Assembly: GCF_019343195.1 (NCBI RefSeq)
Contig: NZ_RPHB01000012.1
Span: forward strand, 51,487 to 115,486
Origin: Arthrospiribacter ruber
Lineage (GTDB): Bacteria > Bacteroidota > Bacteroidia > Cytophagales > Cyclobacteriaceae
Length of the DNA: 64,000 nt
Direction: 5' to 3'
The notes beneath the pieces were generated by a model. That model did no database searches and was not told the DNA's origin. It saw only the letters and a program-made list of their open reading frames with translations. Each line of letters starts with the position of its first letter. The first letter of the stretch is position 1. This document shows, in pieces, positions 53,686-62,854 of the stretch. The position numbers and the translations under genes were made by a program.

Positions 53686-56600
53686 TCATCCTTCATTTCT
53701 CATCCTTCCTTTAGCCGCCAAAGCCCAATATGCCAATGGCACAAAGTACATGGCTGTAAAGGTTCCTATGGTCAGGCCTCCGATTACGGAAAACACCAAA
53801 GGCCGCTGCAGATCTGCTCCCAAACCGGAACTGAAAACCACAGGCAACAAAGCCAATATGGTGGTGACCGATGTCATCAGGATTGGTTTCAACCTGATCT
53901 CACCTGCCTCGTACATGGCCTTTTCCAAGGCTTCTCCCGGAGAATTATTTGCTGCATACTTTACACTAAGCCTGTTGATCGTGTCAATTTTAAGAATAGC
54001 ATCATTGACCATAATCCCCAACATCACCACCAAGCCTATGGCCGACATCACATTCAAAGAAGTCCCTGTCAGCAACAAGACCGTAAATGCTCCTGCAATC
54101 CCTAGGGGCAAGGTAAAGATTACCACCAAAGGCTGTACAAAACTCTCAAACTGGGCTGCCAGAATAAAGTACAGCAACAAAACCGCTACCAACAGGATCC
54201 CCAACAGTTCACTGATGGTCTCCCTGTCCTTGAAGTACTGACCGACAAACGATATCCCCAGATTTCTTTCATTTCCCCAATTCAGGATTTCCTGATTGTG
54301 GGCAGTAGGCTCATTTTCCTCCAAATACACAGATTGGAAAACCCCTCCCTTGTCCGCAGTGACAAATTTGTAATGATTTTCGTATTCAAAACGGATAAAA
54401 TTGTTCAAAGCATATTCTTGTCCCTCTGTACCTTTGATATAGGAGTTGCGGAGCAAGTCCTCAAAATCTCTTTTTTCCGCTTTGAGCTTGATGGGCGTGA
54501 TTTCACCAAATCTCTTGATATCGGTAATGCCATATACTCCAAAAATCCGCTTTACTTTTTCCTGAAGGTCATTTGGATTCACTCCATATGTAGCCATTTC
54601 AGTAGCATTGAGTCTAAAAACTACAGAAGCTTCCTTCTGCAAACCTGGCCCTCTGGCAAATTGTCGGACAGGAAATTCACCCAACCAGGTATCCATGATC
54701 GACTCATCAATTGGTTTCTTGCTGCCAAGGTCCTTCCACCTGACTTCATAGTATGGCATGTTAGATGCAAAAAGCTGGTCAAAAGCATTCGGGGCATCTT
54801 CAATTTGCACTACAGCATTCGGGAAGTTTTCCTGAATCAAATTGTCCAAACGGGGCATTTGCTGCTCTTTTTGATCTTGGTTTTCAAAAAGAAAATAAAG
54901 CGTAGCCTCCTGCAAGGAGCTTTCTCCATCAAACAACAGAAACTGCCTGACCCCAATATCACTTTCAGCCTTTACAAAATCACCCCGTAAGGCTTCCAAT
55001 AAAGAAAGTACCCTGTCCCTATTTTGGGCAACCCCAATGGGCTCATTCCAATTGACGGTCAATACTGCGTCTGTTTTTTCGATAGGAGGCAAACCCCTGG
55101 TTTCCAAAAACAAGGACAAAGCCAATCCTGCCGGGATCAATATCACAAATAGGGCAAAGCTGAGTTTCCTATTCGCAAAAATCTTAATATAAAGACGCTT
55201 ATAGCCTGCCAATATCCGGACAAACAATTTTGAATCCTCTTGTATCTCCTGACCTTCGGGCTGCTTTCGGAAGAAAAATCTGTACAGCATAGGCAGAAAA
55301 ATAAAAGCCACCAAAAGGGAAACTCCCAAGATGGAAGCCACGGCTACCGCTTGGTCAAAGAACAAAGCTCCCGAAATTCCGGATAGAAAAACCAAAGGCA
55401 CAAATACCGCCAAAGTAGTCAATACGGAACTGATCAGTGCCGACATCACCTCATTGACGCCCTCCACACAGGCTTCAAACAAGGGCAGCCCTTCTTTTCT
55501 TTTTCTGGTAATGTTATCCAAAACAATGATGGAATTGTCTATCAACATCCCCAAACCTAAAGCCAGGCCGGAAAGTGAAATCACATTGATGGAAATATCG
55601 AAAAAATAGAAAACCAAAAAACTGATAATCAGGGAAGAGGGCAAAGAGAGCCCAATGATGATGGGTGTTTTGTAATTGCCCATAAAGACAAACAATACCC
55701 CGAAAGCAAATAAACCTCCGAACAGCAAACTGGTCTGCAGGTTGCTGATGCCTGCATTGAGCAATACCGACTGGTCTTGGGTCACATCGAATGCCACTTG
55801 CGGATAATCAGTCCTGAAGATTTCAATTGCCTCATAGATCTTGGGCAACAGTTCATTCATTTTGGCAGCAGCCTGCTTGTGTACGGTAATAACCAGCCCT
55901 TCATTCTCACCGAAAAGGTGGTAACCTAAGGGTTCGCTCGTCTCATACTGTACCGTCGCCACAGTACTCAAATCTACCGTAACACCTTCTGAAGAAGTCA
56001 CGGGAAGCTTCATAATGTCCTCGGGACTGTCCACCCGGGTAGCCAATCTTAAATAATACCTGAACTGTCCATCTTCGACGGAAATGCCCGGTAATTCTTC
56101 ATTGCCGTATTTGATGGCATTGATGACATTCTCCTCAGTCATGCCAAGCCCCCTTAGAATTGCAATTTTGGGGCTGACAGTGATCATCCGTTCTTTTTTC
56201 CCATTGATATCTACCAAAGAGACCCCTTCAAGCTGTTCCAAACGCTTTTTGAGGACATTTTCGGTAAGCAGACTGACTTCTGTAAAATCAAATCCATCCT
56301 TGGGCACTACCTGTACCCTCACTACTGGAATGTCATTGGTGTTGATCCGAATCACCTGAGGCCGGGTGAGGTCGGAAGGGAGGGAATTGGTCAAGCGGTC
56401 AATTTTCTCATTGACCTCAATGTAGGCCAGTTCCATTCTGGTACCATAATCAAACGTCAGCCTAATTGTCCCCACTTCTGAACCAGCCTTACTGTCCATA
56501 TCTTCAAGTCCACCCAAGGTCATCAGCCCTTCTCTGATGGGAGAAAGCACATTCTGCTCAATGGCCTCGGGTGATGCATTGGGGTAATTGACCTTGACCA

Positions 56601-56730
56601 GAATCTGGGGGACATCTATAGGAGGCAAAAGGGAAATAGGCAAAGTCCTGAATACAATGACTGAAAAGACCATTAAGGCCAAAAATGTCATCAATACCGC
56701 TATGGGCCTCGCCAATAAAAATCTAACCAT
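53686..56730 (-). CDS. RND efflux transporter permease (first subunit)
   Basis: 1014 residues, MVRFLLARPIAVLMTFLALMVFSVIV at the start, 12 membrane helices in two halves. TM4 reads LALGLGMLIDNSIIVLDNITR, TM10/11 region NVMSAIGLVVMLGIMVNDAILKIDTINR. AcrB/MdtB-like HAE class. It starts four bases after the adaptor gene, so both are co-translated. It pumps hydrophobic or amphiphilic compounds from periplasm or inner membrane using proton flow; substrate unknown. No TolC gene is seen. Confidence 0.94.
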   Translation of the reverse strand: MVRFLLARPIAVLMTFLALMVFSVIVFRTLPISLLPPIDVPQILVKVNYPNASPEAIEQNVLSPIREGLMTLGGLEDMDSKAGSEVGTIRLTFDYGTRMELAYIEVNEKIDRLTNSLPSDLTRPQVIRINTNDIPVVRVQVVPKDGFDFTEVSLLTENVLKKRLEQLEGVSLVDINGKKERMITVSPKIAILRGLGMTEENVINAIKYGNEELPGISVEDGQFRYYLRLATRVDSPEDIMKLPVTSSEGVTVDLSTVATVQYETSEPLGYHLFGENEGLVITVHKQAAAKMNELLPKIYEAIEIFRTDYPQVAFDVTQDQSVLLNAGISNLQTSLLFGGLFAFGVLFVFMGNYKTPIIIGLSLPSSLIISFLVFYFFDISINVISLSGLALGLGMLIDNSIIVLDNITRKRKEGLPLFEACVEGVNEVMSALISSVLTTLAVFVPLVFLSGISGALFFDQAVAVASILGVSLLVAFIFLPMLYRFFFRKQPEGQEIQEDSKLFVRILAGYKRLYIKIFANRKLSFALFVILIPAGLALSLFLETRGLPPIEKTDAVLTVNWNEPIGVAQNRDRVLSLLEALRGDFVKAESDIGVRQFLLFDGESSLQEATLYFLFENQDQKEQQMPRLDNLIQENFPNAVVQIEDAPNAFDQLFASNMPYYEVRWKDLGSKKPIDESIMDTWLGEFPVRQFARGPGLQKEASVVFRLNATEMATYGVNPNDLQEKVKRIFGVYGITDIKRFGEITPIKLKAEKRDFEDLLRNSYIKGTEGQEYALNNFIRFEYENHYKFVTADKGGVFQSVYLEENEPTAHNQEILNWGNERNLGISFVGQYFKDRETISELLGILLVAVLLLYFILAAQFESFVQPLVVIFTLPLGIAGAFTVLLLTGTSLNVMSAIGLVVMLGIMVNDAILKIDTINRLSVKYAANNSPGEALEKAMYEAGEIRLKPILMTSVTTILALLPVVFSSGLGADLQRPLVFSVIGGLTIGTFTAMYFVPLAYWALAAKGRMRNEG

Positions 56731-56734
56731 AATC

Positions 56735-57808
56735 TTAGTCTTTTACCGGCTGAACAGGTGCCTGATGGGCAAGCTGAAGGTTATTTGTAACAATAACGGT
56801 TTCCCCCGCTTCCAAACCTTCCAGAATCTCCACCTCACGGCCATTGTCCTTTCCCGGTTCAACATAATTCCATTTGGATTCATTGCCATTGACCACGGTG
56901 AAGACTACCGGTCTGCCAGACCTGGACACCACTGCTTGCTTGGGTACCACTATACTGTTACTTTGAGGTGCTTTGATGATGGCCCTGGCATTCATTCCGG
57001 GCAGGAGGCCTTTACTTTCAGTCACTTGAATCCCAACCAATACCAGTCCGTTTTCATCCACTTTGGGATTGATGCTTCTGACTTTCCCGGAAAGCTGGGT
57101 TCCTCCAGAGCCTACCTGAATGATCTCGGCTCCCTGCCCGATCGATACCATGTGGATGTCCGATTCCAGCACCTTGACCTTCAATTCCAATTGAGAGGGA
57201 TTGATGATCTCCATCAGTTCATCCCCTGCATTGACCAAGCTTCCGGTTTTGACCTGAAGGTCGGCCACCCTGCCGGAAGTAGGTGCTTTGATGATGCTTT
57301 TTTCCAAATCCAGTTCTGCTTCTTTCAATTCCAGCTGGGCTGTAAAGAGTCCGCTTTTGGCCATCAATTGATCCCTTACTGGTATAATTCTGGCAGAATC
57401 CCCGGAAGTAAATATCCCGTCAAAGCTGAGAATCTCTGATTGGTAGGTGGCTTTGGCATTTTTTAGGTTGATCTTGGCCTTTTCCAGTTTGAAAAGACTT
57501 TCTGTCTGATCGAGCTTGGCCAGGATTTTACCTTTTTCCACATAGTCCCCTTCCTTGACATTCAACTCAGTCAGGTAGCCGGACCTCTCAAAAATCACTT
57601 TGAGCTGATCCAATGCTTCAATTTTCCCAGAGGCATTGATCAGGTAATCAAAAGTCTTTTTTTCGGATAGAGCCACCCGCACAGGCGTGGCCTCCACCTC
57701 GCTTCTAAAACTGTCCATAGACTGTTCATTTGATTCAGCCTTTTCTTCAGAGCAGGAGAAAATGAACAAAATAAAAAAGCAACTAAGTGCTGAAAAATAG
57801 AAACGCAT
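56735..57808 (-). CDS. RND efflux periplasmic adaptor (membrane fusion protein)
   Basis: About 357 residues with lipoprotein signal MRFYFSALSCFFILFIFSC (lipid Cys 19). Order: lipoyl half (DQLKVIFERSGYLTELNVKEGDYV), short alpha hairpin (about 105-165), second lipoyl half (IKAPTSGRVADLQVKTGSLVNAGD), beta-barrel and membrane-proximal domains (LLPGMNARAIIK, EVEILEGLEAGETVIVTN). It links the pump to an outer-membrane channel encoded elsewhere. First gene of the operon. Confidence 0.94.
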   Translation of the reverse strand: MRFYFSALSCFFILFIFSCSEEKAESNEQSMDSFRSEVEATPVRVALSEKKTFDYLINASGKIEALDQLKVIFERSGYLTELNVKEGDYVEKGKILAKLDQTESLFKLEKAKINLKNAKATYQSEILSFDGIFTSGDSARIIPVRDQLMAKSGLFTAQLELKEAELDLEKSIIKAPTSGRVADLQVKTGSLVNAGDELMEIINPSQLELKVKVLESDIHMVSIGQGAEIIQVGSGGTQLSGKVRSINPKVDENGLVLVGIQVTESKGLLPGMNARAIIKAPQSNSIVVPKQAVVSRSGRPVVFTVVNGNESKWNYVEPGKDNGREVEILEGLEAGETVIVTNNLQLAHQAPVQPVKD

Positions 57809-57957
57809 AGGCATAAGTTTTACAGACCATTAAATAAACTAAGTTATTAGAAAATTCAAAAGATTTATGTAAAAAGTATTTGAATTACCGGCTTCCGATT
57901 TAAATTTGCTCGGTTTTTGCGCTGATTGCTAAAACTTTACACCCCTTTCCACACTGA

Positions 57958-59193
57958 ATGAAGAAAATCTTCTTGCTGTCTTTTATGATAGCGCTGACCA
58001 CTTGGTCGACCTTTGCACAGAATAACCCTGACTCTGTCAAAATTTTCCGCTTGGAACAGGAAATAGAAGTCCTGAAAAATTACAACGAAAGTCTTCAGCA
58101 AAACCTGGAGATCACCAACAAAGCCATCACTGACCTTGTCATTGACAAGAATATTTCAGACGAAACACGATGGACTTCCATCAAGTCCAGTATCATCCAT
58201 TCCACACAGATCCACAAAAAACTGAGTGATGACATCATCAATCTCAAGTCAAGGATGACTGACCAGGAATACCAGGGTTTTATCAAATCCTTGGGAAGCA
58301 TTGAAGGTGGTCCTTTGGGTTTTTCTTTGGAAGAAGTCATTATGGAGTCTGCTAAGAAAATCGGCATCTTTGAGAGCAAAACCAAAATGGATCGCTTCCT
58401 GGATGTCACCAACAATATCCTTTCCAGTCCGCTTACCTCAGGCATTCCCTTTGTCTCTCAGGCATTTTTCGCCTCCAACTCTCTGGTCAATATAGCCTAC
58501 AGCTCCATGCTGACCGAGAAAAAACCGGATTTTGAAAAACTGGGGAAATTTGAAAATGAGCTCAATAAGTACCTGGTCTATTTCTCTGCCTTGGACAAAG
58601 CCAATACCCTGAACCAATCCTCAAATTATGACCGGGTGGTATTATTGGAAAACCTACAGCTGGAACTGCTTGCCAAGCTCAATAAGGATATGGCAAAATT
58701 GGGGCAGAAAATGCCAGAGAGGATCGGGTCTGAAACCTTGGACGCCTATTTCAACAGGGTGTTGGGTGAGTTTTCCAAAGAAAATGTAGAGCGCCACCTC
58801 AATCAGGTGGAAAGAAAATACAGGTCCTCCAGAGGTCAGGTAAATTATGCTGCTTTGATCCAAAATGAAACTGACCTGAAAAACTACAGCAATCAGATCA
58901 ATGGCACCGTGGAGTTGGCCAAGAAATTTATCCTCTATTACGACAACTTCTTCGAACTGGCCGACAACTACCAAATCAAAGTTTCAGAAGCTTTGGATCT
59001 GGCACATCAGAATGGTATCATCCAGGGCAAAAAGTCAAACGGCACTGTGGAGAGTCCTCAACAGGTTTATGACCGGATTTCCAGAACTTTGAGGGATAAG
59101 AAAGTTGTCAGGGACAATGGAATCAAAGACAGTATCAACATTGCAGATCTGAAGCAGAAGATTGAGAAGGTGGATGAATTCAGGTTTATGTAA
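57958..59193 (+). CDS. Hypothetical secreted helical protein
   Basis: 411 residues with signal peptide (about 1-21, ...WSTFAQN). The mature protein begins with a coiled coil (IFRLEQEIEVLKNYNESLQQNL) and stays helical, with a Gly/Pro-rich break (GSIEGGPLGF near 118; SSPLTSGIPFVSQAFF near 160). No family recognised. It is divergent from the efflux operon and single. Periplasmic location is likely from the signal. Confidence 0.82.
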   Translation: MKKIFLLSFMIALTTWSTFAQNNPDSVKIFRLEQEIEVLKNYNESLQQNLEITNKAITDLVIDKNISDETRWTSIKSSIIHSTQIHKKLSDDIINLKSRMTDQEYQGFIKSLGSIEGGPLGFSLEEVIMESAKKIGIFESKTKMDRFLDVTNNILSSPLTSGIPFVSQAFFASNSLVNIAYSSMLTEKKPDFEKLGKFENELNKYLVYFSALDKANTLNQSSNYDRVVLLENLQLELLAKLNKDMAKLGQKMPERIGSETLDAYFNRVLGEFSKENVERHLNQVERKYRSSRGQVNYAALIQNETDLKNYSNQINGTVELAKKFILYYDNFFELADNYQIKVSEALDLAHQNGIIQGKKSNGTVESPQQVYDRISRTLRDKKVVRDNGIKDSINIADLKQKIEKVDEFRFM

Positions 59194-59215
59194 AAGGAAT
59201 TAGGCCACTACCTGA

Positions 59216-59284
59216 AAACCTGCCAGGTTTCTTACTGATATGATCTAATTTAAAGCTGATTACGCTTAAAAACCTGGCAGGTTT
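59216..59284. repeat. Paired-palindrome dispersed element (copy 2)
   Basis: AAACCTGCCAGGTTT (59216-59230) and AAACCTGGCAGGTTT (59270-59284) flank a 39-base linker. A diverged copy with the same linker lies at 11173-11239. It separates the helical protein gene from the Uma2 fragment. Confidence 0.75.
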
Positions 59285-59331
59285 AATGAATCCTGCTCGA
59301 CTATTAAAAACAATTTTTCGTAAATTCAACT

Positions 59332-59526
59332 ATGGAAAAAGAGGAGTCTAAATCAGGTGTAAAAGAATATTGGCTGGTGGATCCGGAAGGAAAAACTGTT
59401 TTGATCTACACCTTGACACAAGGGAAATATTCCGCCTCGCGCTGGATGACCGAAGGTGACTTAGCCAAGTCTTCCGTGATTTCCGGTTTTGAACTGGATT
59501 TGGACGAGTTTTTTAAAGACGCCTAA
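59332..59526 (+). pseudogene. C-terminal fragment of a Uma2-type nuclease
   Basis: 64 residues, SGVKEYWLVDPEGKTVLIYT followed by FELDLDEFF, correspond to the final third of Uma2/DUF820 PD-(D/E)XK proteins, with the GVKEYWLVDP strand after the catalytic Asp-Glu-x-Lys motifs. The N-terminal catalytic part is missing; upstream is the palindrome element. Likely an inactive remnant. Confidence 0.8.
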
Positions 59527-59663
59527 AATTAGATATTGTCATTCGCATCTTAACCGATTGTGCAATTTTTTAGAGTTAAGAATTGCTTTAAGCCAATATC
59601 TTTTAATATCAAATATCAATAAGTATCTAAAAATTAGAATATCATAAAGTATCTTGATAAACC

Positions 59664-60926
59664 CTAATACCCATACTTCCCCTTCCACCTGGAGTTCAGG
59701 TATTTTCTCAGTTCATTTTCACGGGCATTGCTGCCAGGCTCGTAAAGTTTAAGGTTTTTGAGTTCATCGGGCAGGTATTCCTGATTGACAAAATTCCCCT
59801 CATAATCATGCGAGTACTTATAATCCTTGCCATAATTCAGGTCTTTCATCAGCTTGGTGGGCGCGTTGCGCAAGTGAAGCGGAACGGGAAGATCCCCTTT
59901 CTCCCTCACCAATGCCTGTGCCTTGTTGATTGCCATGTAGGAAGCATTGCTCTTTGGACAGCTGGCTAGGTAAGTGACACATTGAGAGAGGATGATTCTG
60001 GCCTCAGGATAACCGATGATTTTCACCGCTTCAAAGCAATTGGTCGCCAAAAGCAAGGCATTGGGATTGGCATTCCCGATATCTTCAGAAGCCAAAATCA
60101 CCAGTCTCCTTGCAATAAACTTTACATCCTCCCCTCCTTCAATCATCCTGGCCAGCCAATACACCGCCGCATTGGGGTCAGAGCCTCGGATGGATTTGAT
60201 AAAGGCAGAAATAATATCATAATGCTGCTCACCGGACTTGTCGTACAAGACCACCTTTTGCTGGGCGATCTTGGTAACTTTATCATTGGTAATCACGCAA
60301 GGATCTTCTTCCAGCCCATTAATCACAATTTCAAACAGGTTCAACAGTTTCCGCCCATCCCCTCCTGATAGCCGCAATAGCGCCTCTGTTTCCTTCAGCT
60401 CTACCTCCTTCTTTTTAATCAACACATCCTTTTCCATGGCTTGATGCAGCATGGCTTCCAGTTCAGTCCGTCCCAGCGGATTGAGGGTGAAAACCTGACA
60501 GCGGGAAAGTAAGGCTGCATTGACTTCAAAAGATGGGTTCTCCGTAGTAGCCCCGATCAGGCGGATAACTCCCTTTTCTACTGCGCCCAAAAGCGCATCC
60601 TGTTGGGACTTATTGAAGCGGTGGATTTCATCAATAAAAAGTACCACGCCCATCTGGAATTTTGCCTTTTCGATCACTTCACGGATATCTTTCACCCCCG
60701 AACTGATGGCACTCAGGGTATAAAAAGGCGCCTTGATTTCATTGGCGATGATATTGGCAATGGTAGTCTTTCCCACCCCAGGAGGGCCCCAGAGTATCAG
60801 AGAAGGCACATTGCCGCTTTTGATGGCCCGGTGCAAAAATGAAGTAGGTGCCGAAAGGTGCTCCTGCCCTATCAGTTCTTCCAATTTAGTCGGACGCATT
60901 CTTTCTGCTAGTGGGGTATTGTTCAT
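59664..60926 (-). CDS. rarA: Replication-associated recombination protein RarA (MgsA)
   Basis: 420 residues of the AAA+ clamp-loader-like class: Walker [13 protein letters not shown] (about 46-57), Walker [20 protein letters not shown], sensor 1 [19 protein letters not shown], and the C-terminal MgsA tetramerisation domain ([34 protein letters not shown]). It acts at stalled replication forks. Single gene. Confidence 0.96.
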   Translation of the reverse strand: MNNTPLAERMRPTKLEELIGQEHLSAPTSFLHRAIKSGNVPSLILWGPPGVGKTTIANIIANEIKAPFYTLSAISSGVKDIREVIEKAKFQMGVVLFIDEIHRFNKSQQDALLGAVEKGVIRLIGATTENPSFEVNAALLSRCQVFTLNPLGRTELEAMLHQAMEKDVLIKKKEVELKETEALLRLSGGDGRKLLNLFEIVINGLEEDPCVITNDKVTKIAQQKVVLYDKSGEQHYDIISAFIKSIRGSDPNAAVYWLARMIEGGEDVKFIARRLVILASEDIGNANPNALLLATNCFEAVKIIGYPEARIILSQCVTYLASCPKSNASYMAINKAQALVREKGDLPVPLHLRNAPTKLMKDLNYGKDYKYSHDYEGNFVNQEYLPDELKNLKLYEPGSNARENELRKYLNSRWKGKYGY

Positions 60927-60964
60927 TGATGATGCTTATTGGCTTGAAATGGATACTCTGCTAG

Positions 60965-61025
60965 AGTACAAAATTAGAAAGATATTGATGGATATTAGTG
61001 GATATTAATTTGATATTGGATATTC
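60965..61025. repeat. Degenerate GATATT repeats upstream of rarA
   Basis: GATATTGATGGATATTAGTG then GATATTAATTTGATATTGG: GATATT recurs at 7-11-base steps. Similar AT-rich stretches with TATC/GATA steps occur at 13612-13650, 46435-46510 and 59575-59655. Confidence 0.45.
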
Positions 61026-61051
61026 GGAAAATTAGCAATAACAAAAAACAA

Positions 61052-61354
61052 TTAATCAAATAAAGAGATTTCCGTCAATGGGATCGAACTAGTATGAACA
61101 GTCAAAACACTAATTCTATCTTCGTCAAAAATGCAATAAATTATTCTGTAATTCTTAAAAATTATTTCTCTTACCGCTCTATTATTCAACTCTGGTACAA
61201 CCCTTCCAATTTCAGGGAAAGAGCTTATCAAATCTTCTTTTGATAAAATTGAAGCTATTAGACTTTCAGCATAATTCGATGAAATCTTAAAATAGAATTC
61301 AGCAATTTGAGCGATATCCTCAACAGCTTGTGGTGACCAAATTACTTTAGCCAC
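61052..61354 (-). CDS. RelE/ParE-superfamily toxin
   Basis: 100 residues: KVIWSPQAVEDIAQIAEFYF at the start, then VVPELNNRAVREIIFKNYRIIYCIFDEDRISVLTVHT, the ParE/RelE core with the C-terminal strands. Overlaps the antitoxin by 13 bases. ParE members poison gyrase and RelE members cut mRNA; which one applies is not clear. Confidence 0.88.
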   Translation of the reverse strand: MAKVIWSPQAVEDIAQIAEFYFKISSNYAESLIASILSKEDLISSFPEIGRVVPELNNRAVREIIFKNYRIIYCIFDEDRISVLTVHTSSIPLTEISLFD

Positions 61355-61524
61355 TCTTTAATCATTTTTTTTGCTTCCTCTGAAGAATACCCCTCTCCTT
61401 TTTCGGATTGCTCTAATCCAATTTCAATTTTTTGAAGCAAGAGTACCCGTTCCATCAATTCATCTACTGAAAACTTATCAGGCATACTTTTTAAGGTCTC
61501 AAGTAGTTTTTCTTTCGTAATCAT
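61342..61524 (-). CDS. Antitoxin of the RelE/ParE-type module
   Basis: 60 residues, MITKEKLLETLKSMPDKFSV with a helical acidic C-terminus (EKGEGYSSEEAKKMIKEWLK). Size, order and overlap with the toxin identify it as the antitoxin; the family is that of small Bacteroidota addiction-module components. No strong DNA-binding motif is obvious. Confidence 0.85.
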   Translation of the reverse strand: MITKEKLLETLKSMPDKFSVDELMERVLLLQKIEIGLEQSEKGEGYSSEEAKKMIKEWLK

Positions 61525-61619
61525 ATCCTTTTTTTCATAAATATATAAAAGAAACCGCTTTTATTGAAGTGATAGTTCAAATGGCCAAAGCAATTATCTC
61601 TTTCCTTCATCCTCCTTAT

Positions 61620-61638
61620 AGTACAAGATTTTGTACAA
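61620..61638 (+). promoter_or_regulatory. Candidate YefM-YoeB operator
   Basis: AGTACAAGATTTTGTACAA holds two TGTACA-like cores, AGTACA (61620-61625) and TGTACA (61632-61637, within the palindrome TTGTACAA), with centres 12 bases apart. E. coli YefM-YoeB binds paired palindromes with TGTACA cores at the same kind of spacing. It lies 39 bases before the antitoxin gene. Confidence 0.6.
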
Positions 61639-61676
61639 TATAAAAGAATCCCTAAATTTGTTAAAAGCTTAATTCC

Positions 61677-61931
61677 ATGGAAATTACAACTTACTCTAAT
61701 TTTAGGCAGCATTTGAAATCATTTCTGGACAAAGTTTTCACCAACCGTGAACCGCTATTTGTCACCAGGTCTAATGGAGAGGATGTTGTGGTCATCTCCA
61801 AATCAGATTATGATAGCATGCTGGAAACTTTTCACTTACTGAAAAGCCCCAAAAATGCTGAACGACTTTTAAAAGGGATTGAAGAGTATGAAAAAGGTCT
61901 GGGCGAGGAGAAAAGTCTTTTGGAAGATTAA
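61677..61931 (+). CDS. yefM: YefM/Phd-type antitoxin
   Basis: 84 residues: MEITTYSNFRQHLKSFLDKV, then REPLFVTRSNGEDVVVISKSDYDSMLETFHLL, the Phd/YefM DNA-binding fold, and an acidic C-terminal tail. It neutralises the next gene's toxin and represses the operon. Confidence 0.92.
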   Translation: MEITTYSNFRQHLKSFLDKVFTNREPLFVTRSNGEDVVVISKSDYDSMLETFHLLKSPKNAERLLKGIEEYEKGLGEEKSLLED

Positions 61932-61942
61932 GGTTCATGCCT

Positions 61943-62197
61943 ATGAAAATTATTTTTTTAAGCTCAGCATGGGAAGATTACCTCTATTGGCAACAGACTG
62001 ACAAGAAGACCCTCAAAAAAATCAATGAATTGATCAAAGTGTCAATGCGCAGCCCTTATGATGGTATAGGCAAACCCGAACCACTCAAACACGAACTTTC
62101 CGGTTGGTGGTCAAGGAGAATCAACCTCGAACACAGACTGGTCTACAGAACAGACAATGATTCCATTTATATACTCCAGTGCAGATATCATTACTGA
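61943..62197 (+). CDS. yoeB: YoeB-type toxin
   Basis: About 84 residues from ATG 61943; an ATG six bases earlier is also in frame. WEDYLYWQQTDKKTLKKINELI, PLKHELSGWWSRRINLEHRLVYR and the ending QCRYHY are hallmark YoeB features (catalytic Glu, Arg and His near the C-terminus). A ribosome-dependent mRNA interferase. It follows yefM by 11 bases. Confidence 0.95.
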   Translation: MKIIFLSSAWEDYLYWQQTDKKTLKKINELIKVSMRSPYDGIGKPEPLKHELSGWWSRRINLEHRLVYRTDNDSIYILQCRYHY

Positions 62198-62317
62198 GTA
62201 GATATGCAGAAGGTGTTTATTTTATCAAAGTAAAATATCTTACGTTCAAAAAGTAAATCTTTTTACGCTGTAAAAATAAGTTTTGAAAACTTCATGGCAA
62301 GGTCCAAAGAGAATGAA

Positions 62318-62854
62318 TTATAAGATACCTAGGATTGCTTTCTCCAACTCCTTCTGAAAAAGATCTAAAGCTGACGTGTGCGGAACCAATGGGGCTCCGA
62401 TAAATTTGGAAAGTAATTTACCATCCTTGACGATGAAATGACTTGGAGAAATTACAACATTAAATTTTTCTTTTACTTCTTTTCTTGTGAGACTGATTTG
62501 GTGGAAACCATAGTCACCATTTTTGTCCAAATATTTTCGGATTTTACTTTGTGAACTCAGAGCAAACCCTAGAAAAATAACATCTCCTCTGTGTTTGTAC
62601 TTTTGCGCAACTTCCTTTAGATAGGGTTCTTCTTGCTTACAACCAGTACATCCTACAAACCAAATATTTATTACCACAACTTCCCCTTTTATTGAGGAAA
62701 AATCAAATTCTACACCATCCAAAGTCTCGTAAAGAAAATCCGGAAACTCTCCTCCTACCTGGGGCCCCTGATCCTCCAATCCAGTATTTTGTCCATACAC
62801 AATGTTAAGACCAAGGAAAAGCACAGTTAACGCAATTAAAATTATTCTGACCAT
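62318..62854 (-). CDS. TlpA-like thioredoxin-fold protein
   Basis: 178 residues with signal peptide (about 1-21, ...NIVYGQN). Thioredoxin fold with VVNIWFVGCTGCKQEEPYL (C-T-G-C active site about residues 74-77) and the cis-Pro loop SPSHFIVKDGK. A periplasmic thiol-disulfide oxidoreductase of the TlpA/ResA group. It stands alone between yoeB and repeat DNA. Confidence 0.9.
   Translation of the reverse strand: MVRIILIALTVLFLGLNIVYGQNTGLEDQGPQVGGEFPDFLYETLDGVEFDFSSIKGEVVVINIWFVGCTGCKQEEPYLKEVAQKYKHRGDVIFLGFALSSQSKIRKYLDKNGDYGFHQISLTRKEVKEKFNVVISPSHFIVKDGKLLSKFIGAPLVPHTSALDLFQKELEKAILGIL

Noticed and set aside
54298..57439. Two long plus-strand frames (230 and 283 residues)
   Set aside because: Antisense to the first RND permease and the adaptor.
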